A DNA stretch of 9,068 nt from Nitrososphaeraceae archaeon (GTDB lineage Archaea > Thermoproteota > Nitrososphaeria > Nitrososphaerales > Nitrososphaeraceae). The notes below the pieces were generated by a model. It saw only the letters and a list, made by a program, of their open reading frames with translations. It was not told where the DNA came from and did no database searches. How positions within the stretch are numbered: the first letter of the stretch is position 1; each line of letters starts with the position of its first letter. A program made the translations under genes and the position numbers. Where the stretch lies: assembly GCA_030038695.1 (NCBI GenBank), contig JASHSN010000063.1:1-9068 (forward strand), written 5' to 3'. Shown here one piece after another: positions 6,411 to 9,068 of the stretch.

Positions 6411-7100
6411 TTAACTAGTCTCTGATAACGACACACTTTCATACTTCATTTTTACATAATTTACTAATTTTATAGCATCCTTCTCTTTCAAACTCTGTCT
6501 GTTCTTACTAACATAAGAACGGAAAGATTCGAGATAATCCGAGGATGAAGGATATCTCCTTTTCGTTTCATCTATGATGACCTCATAATTTCGATCTGGA
6601 AAGTAGATACTCTTTGCGACTTTTACAGCTGCTTTTCTAGTATTTTTATCAATCACTCCTTTTCTTAATGCGACGAACAGGTTGTATCGAATATCAATCA
6701 TCGCTTCTGACTCGAGCTGTTTCTTCTCTGGATCGAATGTAACTGCTACTTCGTCATCCGCAGCAATTGTGTTCTTTTTGTACAATTCAAATATTTTCCC
6801 TATTCCAATCATACCATACTTTTCCAGTTCCACCGCTCTCAATGCCCCAAGACTCGCCCCTCCCAAAACGAGCATATTTTTCTTCACTACTAATTGGAAT
6901 ACTTCTATTGGAGTGGGGGGATAATCCTGCAAAAATAAGCCGTCGACCAATCCAACTATAACGCGATCATCATCGCTTATGCAATTCATGAGTCTTAAAA
7001 AATCTCCTTTTTTCGCAGGTGGTCTATAATCGGCATCAAAAATTCTTTTAGCTTTTCCAATGTCTAGACTTGGACCAATAAAAATAATCGGCTTAATCAT
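6411..7100 (-). CDS. tfuA: TfuA domain protein, YcaO partner for thioamide formation
   Basis: TfuA proteins work with a YcaO enzyme to put sulfur into the peptide backbone as a thioamide, as in methanogen McrA and bacterial thioamitides. The conserved core is clear: IIFIGPSL (5-12), the RPPAKKGDF loop (26-34) matching the usual LPPAxRGD, VGLVDGLF (49-56), LGGASLGALRAVELEKYGM (79-97) matching GAASMGALRAAEL-x-x-x-GM, then GIGKIFELY (99-107) and DDEVAV (115-120). The stretch before the third motif reads PPTPIEVF (61-68), where I recall most family members having a WHKEIL-like sequence, so a commonly conserved His/Lys pair appears missing; this is from memory of the family. The C-terminal 100 residues are helical and Lys-rich with no recognised motif. 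Its ATG overlaps the end of ycaO (shared ATGATTAA), indicating coupled translation. The 3' end lies 1 nt from the convergent ilvE. Confidence 0.9.
   Translation of the reverse strand: MIKPIIFIGPSLDIGKAKRIFDADYRPPAKKGDFLRLMNCISDDDRVIVGLVDGLFLQDYPPTPIEVFQLVVKKNMLVLGGASLGALRAVELEKYGMIGIGKIFELYKKNTIAADDEVAVTFDPEKKQLESEAMIDIRYNLFVALRKGVIDKNTRKAAVKVAKSIYFPDRNYEVIIDETKRRYPSSSDYLESFRSYVSKNRQSLKEKDAIKLVNYVKMKYESVSLSETS
6445..6472 (+). terminator. T-rich termination candidate for lysC-ilvE inside the tfuA 3' end
   Basis: On the plus strand, shortly after the ilvE stop, there are T-rich tracts (TTTTT at 6449-6453, TTTT at 6468-6471). Because ilvE and tfuA meet with one base between, the operon transcript must end within antisense tfuA sequence; this is the best local candidate. 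Confidence 0.3.
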
Positions 7101-8418
7101 TTCTTCTAAAATACCCTCTAGCTCTCCAGCCCATAATCGATTTTGTGAATTTAAAAGTCTCTAATCCTGGAACTATAGCTCGCACTACAGGAATTCCGAC
7201 TTCTGCAATTGTTAAATCTACAATTATCGCTTTTTTTAGGCCCGCGTGTTGCAACCGTGCTAAAATCAAATTAATATCGTCAAGAATATCTCTATTAATA
7301 TGAGTTTGAACCTCAGAAAATTGGATCTTATTTTTGGATGGCATAAATTGCCATGCCCTCTTGTCGTCAGAATTATTTTCACCATATTTTATCTTTCGTA
7401 GGTCGTCCCTTGCACCTTGGATGTTTGCGGCTCTTGTTTGTGAAACCTCAGTGATAGCACGTAACAATGCGATCCTCGAATCCGGGTGAGTGCCATGGCC
7501 TTCAACAAGGTACCCATAGTCATGAGATAGCCATTCGATGCTGCTAGCATTAAATGTTGGAATCCCAATGTCTGATCTTGTATCCTTTATTATCAGTGGG
7601 ATTTCAGCTCTCTCAAATCTCCTAACTAACAAATTTATAGGATCGAAATCAATGTTGTGAATATCAACATCAGGAAATATACTCGGATCATCTGTAAATT
7701 GATCGGCAGGGACAGGGGATACCGGATAGTCTTTTGCTTTCAACGAATTTTCGATAGCTCGTATAAAATGGAATGGGATAGCGCTGGCCCGGAGTTCGGC
7801 CAAGCTGACTGCATCGCGTTCTATAATTTCACATAGTGAATGACAAACTGCTTCTTCTAATACGTTGCCAGAAGCAAGTCCATTCGTATGATATAACGCG
7901 AATGGGTTTGAAGCAGGAGCCTTCGGAGAATATCTGAACAAAACCAGAGAGGCTGGCACCAAAATAGTCTCTCCACTAAACAGCTCAAAACCAGGGAGGA
8001 AGTCCATGGTCATGTAATTTCGGTATTGAAAATTGATAGGCTCTACAACCTCGTCAGGATGCAATACATTGTATCTGTGTGATAACTGATCATAACTTCC
8101 TTGAATGAAACTTCGCTCCATACTGTTTGGAAGTGAACAGTACCTTTCTACACATTCCATCAGCGCACTAGCCTTGGCATGTGCCTTAGTTGTGCCCTTG
8201 CCGCTATAAACCCATATGTAATCCTTTGTTCCAGGTAAAACAGCAGAGTAATTTGGGATAACTAATTTATCCATATATGTTATATCCGCAAGTCTGGTTA
8301 CTCCGATCTGTTTAGCTATCGACATAATCAGCATGAGCGTCTGTTCAGGGGGAACGATCCTAGAACTTCCATCTACCATCCACTTCTCTCTTTTTTGGAG
8401 TTGCATCGCTGTCTTCAC
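7093..8418 (-). CDS. ycaO: YcaO cyclodehydratase/thioamidase-type enzyme, TfuA-associated
   Basis: YcaO enzymes use ATP to activate a backbone amide by phosphorylation; with TfuA the incoming nucleophile is sulfur and the product a thioamide. All core motifs are present: YSGKG (71-75), ASALMECVERYCS (83-95) with S84, E88 and E91 for ATP/Mg, TNGLASGN-x-LEEA (178-189), CHSLCEIIERDA (192-203) with E197, E200 and R201, and GHGTHPD followed by ALLRAITEVSQTRA (307-330) with R320, E324, Q327 and R329. The C-terminus ends GWRARGYFRRND without the PxPxP tail of azoline-forming YcaO proteins, which agrees with a TfuA-dependent type. There is no fused E1-like or C domain for peptide recognition, so substrate binding must come from the enzyme or TfuA. 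The start taken is GTG 8418; ATG 8406 (four residues shorter) is possible. A TATA-like box at 8440-8447 supports a leaderless start there. The substrate is unknown. Confidence 0.93.
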   Translation of the reverse strand: MKTAMQLQKREKWMVDGSSRIVPPEQTLMLIMSIAKQIGVTRLADITYMDKLVIPNYSAVLPGTKDYIWVYSGKGTTKAHAKASALMECVERYCSLPNSMERSFIQGSYDQLSHRYNVLHPDEVVEPINFQYRNYMTMDFLPGFELFSGETILVPASLVLFRYSPKAPASNPFALYHTNGLASGNVLEEAVCHSLCEIIERDAVSLAELRASAIPFHFIRAIENSLKAKDYPVSPVPADQFTDDPSIFPDVDIHNIDFDPINLLVRRFERAEIPLIIKDTRSDIGIPTFNASSIEWLSHDYGYLVEGHGTHPDSRIALLRAITEVSQTRAANIQGARDDLRKIKYGENNSDDKRAWQFMPSKNKIQFSEVQTHINRDILDDINLILARLQHAGLKKAIIVDLTIAEVGIPVVRAIVPGLETFKFTKSIMGWRARGYFRRND

Positions 8419-8433
8419 TGTTTATGAGCCGTG

Positions 8434-8444
8434 AAGAAGTTCTT
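8434..8444. repeat. 11-nt palindrome AAGAA-G-TTCTT overlapping the ycaO TATA region
   Basis: Two perfect 5-nt arms flank a central G, touching the TATA-like element of ycaO. A dimeric repressor bound here could block TBP or TFB, but short AT-rich palindromes also arise by chance. Confidence 0.3.
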
Positions 8445-8447
8445 ATC
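8440..8447 (-). promoter_or_regulatory. TATA-box candidate for ycaO-tfuA (GATAAGAA on minus)
   Basis: Centred about 25 nt before the GTG start at 8418, so transcription would begin at or just before that codon. It lies in the 111-nt divergent region shared with the small-protein gene. The match to a TATA box is moderate. Confidence 0.35.
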
Positions 8448-8491
8448 AAGTTTACGAATCACCCTGAGCTGAATTGAGAAGCGCTTATCAT

Positions 8492-8500
8492 CTTAAATAT
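8492..8500 (+). promoter_or_regulatory. Upstream TATA-box candidate for the small-protein gene (CTTAAATAT)
   Basis: An AT-rich element centred about 34 nt before ATG 8530, which would give a leader of a few bases and produce the 82-residue form. Confidence 0.4.
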
Positions 8501-8529
8501 CTGTTTTATGATCTGGTCTTCTTTGCGGA

Positions 8530-8778
8530 ATGCATTCGAAATTATTTTACATGGTATCACGCATTAGGCTTATATACGACAATTTTGCATCGTGCACGTA
8601 CTTGGACTCGAGACAGAAGGACGCAGAGACGATAAGCGAAATTCTGCTTAGAGCAGCGAATGAACCGGAATTCAGAAATCAATTGGTGAAGGAGCCAGCA
8701 AAGATCTTAGAACAATATAATATTTCAGCGGAAGCCAAATTGATCATCAAAACTAGCATAGCTGATCTTACACAATAA
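8530..8778 (+). CDS. Small Os1348/NHLP-clan-like helical protein next to ycaO-tfuA
   Basis: The C-terminal 50 residues match the pattern I associate with Os1348-type proteins of the NHLP/Nif11-like RiPP-leader clan: ISEILLRAANEPEFRNQLVK, then EPAKILEQYNIS-x-EAKLI, i.e. LL-x-RA-x-x-(D/E)PEFR, a second (D/E)P, Y-x-(L/I)-S and an acidic helix. Such proteins serve as leader peptides or leader-like partners for peptide-modifying enzymes. There is no GG cleavage site and the tail after the helix is only about ten residues (KTSIADLTQ) with no Cys, so it may be a partner rather than a classical precursor. I report the ATG at 8530 (82 residues), but the first 24 residues do not resemble the family; TTG 8602 gives a 58-residue protein starting just before the conserved part and has its own strong TATA box at 8569-8577. 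It is divergent from ycaO. Family assignment is by pattern only. Confidence 0.68.
   Translation: MHSKLFYMVSRIRLIYDNFASCTYLDSRQKDAETISEILLRAANEPEFRNQLVKEPAKILEQYNISAEAKLIIKTSIADLTQ
8569..8577 (+). promoter_or_regulatory. Strong internal TATA box (CTTATATAC), 29 nt before TTG 8602
   Basis: This is one of the best TATA-like sequences in the window. It lies inside the longer small-protein frame, encoding Leu-Ile-Tyr, and predicts transcription starting at about 8599-8602, exactly on the in-frame TTG. It argues that the 58-residue form is made, alone or alongside the longer one. Confidence 0.45.
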
Positions 8779-8849
8779 CAAAATATCGCCTGTTATTGAT
8801 TCTTAACACCTCTTATTACAATCTTACTGATCTAAATCGGTATTGGGTG

Positions 8850-8856
8850 TTTTTTT
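8850..8856 (+). terminator. T-run terminator candidate after the small-protein gene
   Basis: Seven consecutive T follow a GT-rich stretch (GGTATTGGGTG), 72 nt past the stop at 8778. A U-run of this length is sufficient for archaeal RNA polymerase to stop, and no strong hairpin is required. Confidence 0.45.
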
Positions 8857-8873
8857 ATAACAATCTTGACTCC

Positions 8874-8966
8874 TTATAGTAATAATCTCGAATACATACT
8901 CATGCGCTTTAAAATAGAGTGTCCCCCGCCTCTGACCCACACGTATTCATAGGTAGCCATACACAC
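8874..8966 (-). CDS. Possible tiny ORF, 28-30 codons, unproven
   Basis: On the minus strand GTG 8966, or ATG 8960 in the same frame, opens a frame ending at TAA 8874. From the ATG it encodes 28 residues with an aromatic start (MATYEYVWV), a GGG turn followed by His (RGGGHS), and a basic, hydrophobic end (ILKRMSMYSRLLL). A TATA-like GTTATAGAG at 8992-9000 lies about 30-36 nt upstream, the right distance for a leaderless or near-leaderless message, and GAGGAGG (8977-8983) lies between. I know no homologue; a frame this short is easily random. Confidence 0.2.
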   Translation of the reverse strand: MCMATYEYVWVRGGGHSILKRMSMYSRLLL

Positions 8967-9053
8967 AAATGTGTACTCCTCCTCGTGTACTCTCTATAAC
9001 GGGGTGCCTAGTAATATGCACAGATATTTTCGGCAGTAATATTCTCAACTCAG

Positions 9054-9064
9054 GAATATAAAAG
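9054..9064 (+). promoter_or_regulatory. TATA-box candidate for a gene beyond the right edge (GAATATAAAAG)
   Basis: A near-ideal archaeal TATA box. Its expected transcription start, about 25 nt on, is outside the window, so it probably serves the next plus-strand gene. Read on minus it is also T-rich and could act in that direction. Confidence 0.4.
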
Positions 9065-9068
9065 ATCA

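Larger units (their letters stand above)
8779..9068. other. Terminal 290-nt region, mostly non-coding
   Basis: No conserved gene is visible. It holds a T-run (8850-8856), a TATA-like TTTAAAATA on plus (8908-8916) with no good frame after it, a small possible minus-strand ORF (8874-8966), a 6-bp inverted repeat TACACA/TGTGTA (8960-8975), a direct repeat GTGTACTC at 8971-8978 and 8985-8992, and a strong plus-strand TATA box near the right edge. I checked the GC-rich patch at 8921-9008 for a tRNA on both strands and found no T-arm or anticodon arm. Confidence 0.5.

Noticed and set aside
8921..9008. A GC-rich patch with CCCCCG / CGGGG ends considered as a tRNA or structured RNA
   Set aside because: No T-arm GTTCGAN-type sequence, no anticodon arm and poor end pairing on either strand.
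1..9068. CRISPR array, insertion sequence, integrase site or toxin-antitoxin pair
   Set aside because: I saw no regularly spaced repeats, no transposase motifs and no paired small genes of those types.

Overview
The window looks like a chromosomal segment of an ammonia-oxidising-type archaeon (Thaumarchaeota / class Nitrososphaeria; a Nitrososphaerales-like member is my guess). The reasons are: a PurP-type formate-dependent purine ligase, which is essentially archaeal; a Sec61-gamma-type SecE; a free-standing or C-terminal Lrp/AsnC ligand-binding domain; a YcaO-TfuA pair; and TATA-like boxes about 25-30 nt upstream of several start codons, with few clear Shine-Dalgarno sites, as expected for largely leaderless archaeal transcripts. 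The DNA is moderately AT-rich. I see no rRNA, tRNA, transposon or CRISPR array.

Layout. (1) 1-510, plus strand: the 3' part of an Lrp/AsnC ligand-binding (RAM) protein, then SecE, the small subunit of the Sec translocon. (2) 511-765: 255 nt with no convincing gene but a 15-nt dyad and the purP promoter. (3) 766-1818, plus: PurP-family ligase. (4) 1875-3231, minus: a HEAT-repeat protein whose two His-Glu motifs are laid out as in one half of eukaryotic deoxyhypusine hydroxylase, and a RimJ/RimL-like GNAT acetyltransferase. (5) 3317-3865, plus: a charged, helical, phasin-like protein of unknown function, divergent from the acetyltransferase. (6) 4064-6409, plus: aspartate kinase and a branched-chain aminotransferase, 3 nt apart, forming an amino-acid biosynthesis operon. 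(7) 6411-8418, minus: YcaO and TfuA, overlapping by 8 nt and meeting the aminotransferase gene tail to tail with one base between. (8) 8530-8778, plus: a small helical protein resembling Os1348-type NHLP-clan RiPP leader proteins, divergent from ycaO. (9) 8779-9068: mostly non-coding, with a T-run terminator candidate, a possible 28-30 codon ORF on the minus strand and a TATA box pointing out of the window.

How the parts may work together. LysC and IlvE are the entry step of aspartate-family synthesis and the last step of isoleucine/valine/leucine synthesis, so they bracket the isoleucine route. YcaO plus TfuA is the known enzyme pair for ATP-dependent backbone thioamide formation (McrA glycine in methanogens, thioamitide peptides in bacteria). 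There is no McrA here and ammonia oxidisers do not make methane, so the substrate is open; the divergent Os1348-like small protein is the only local candidate partner. That module and the DOHH-like HEAT protein are the parts I would look at first.
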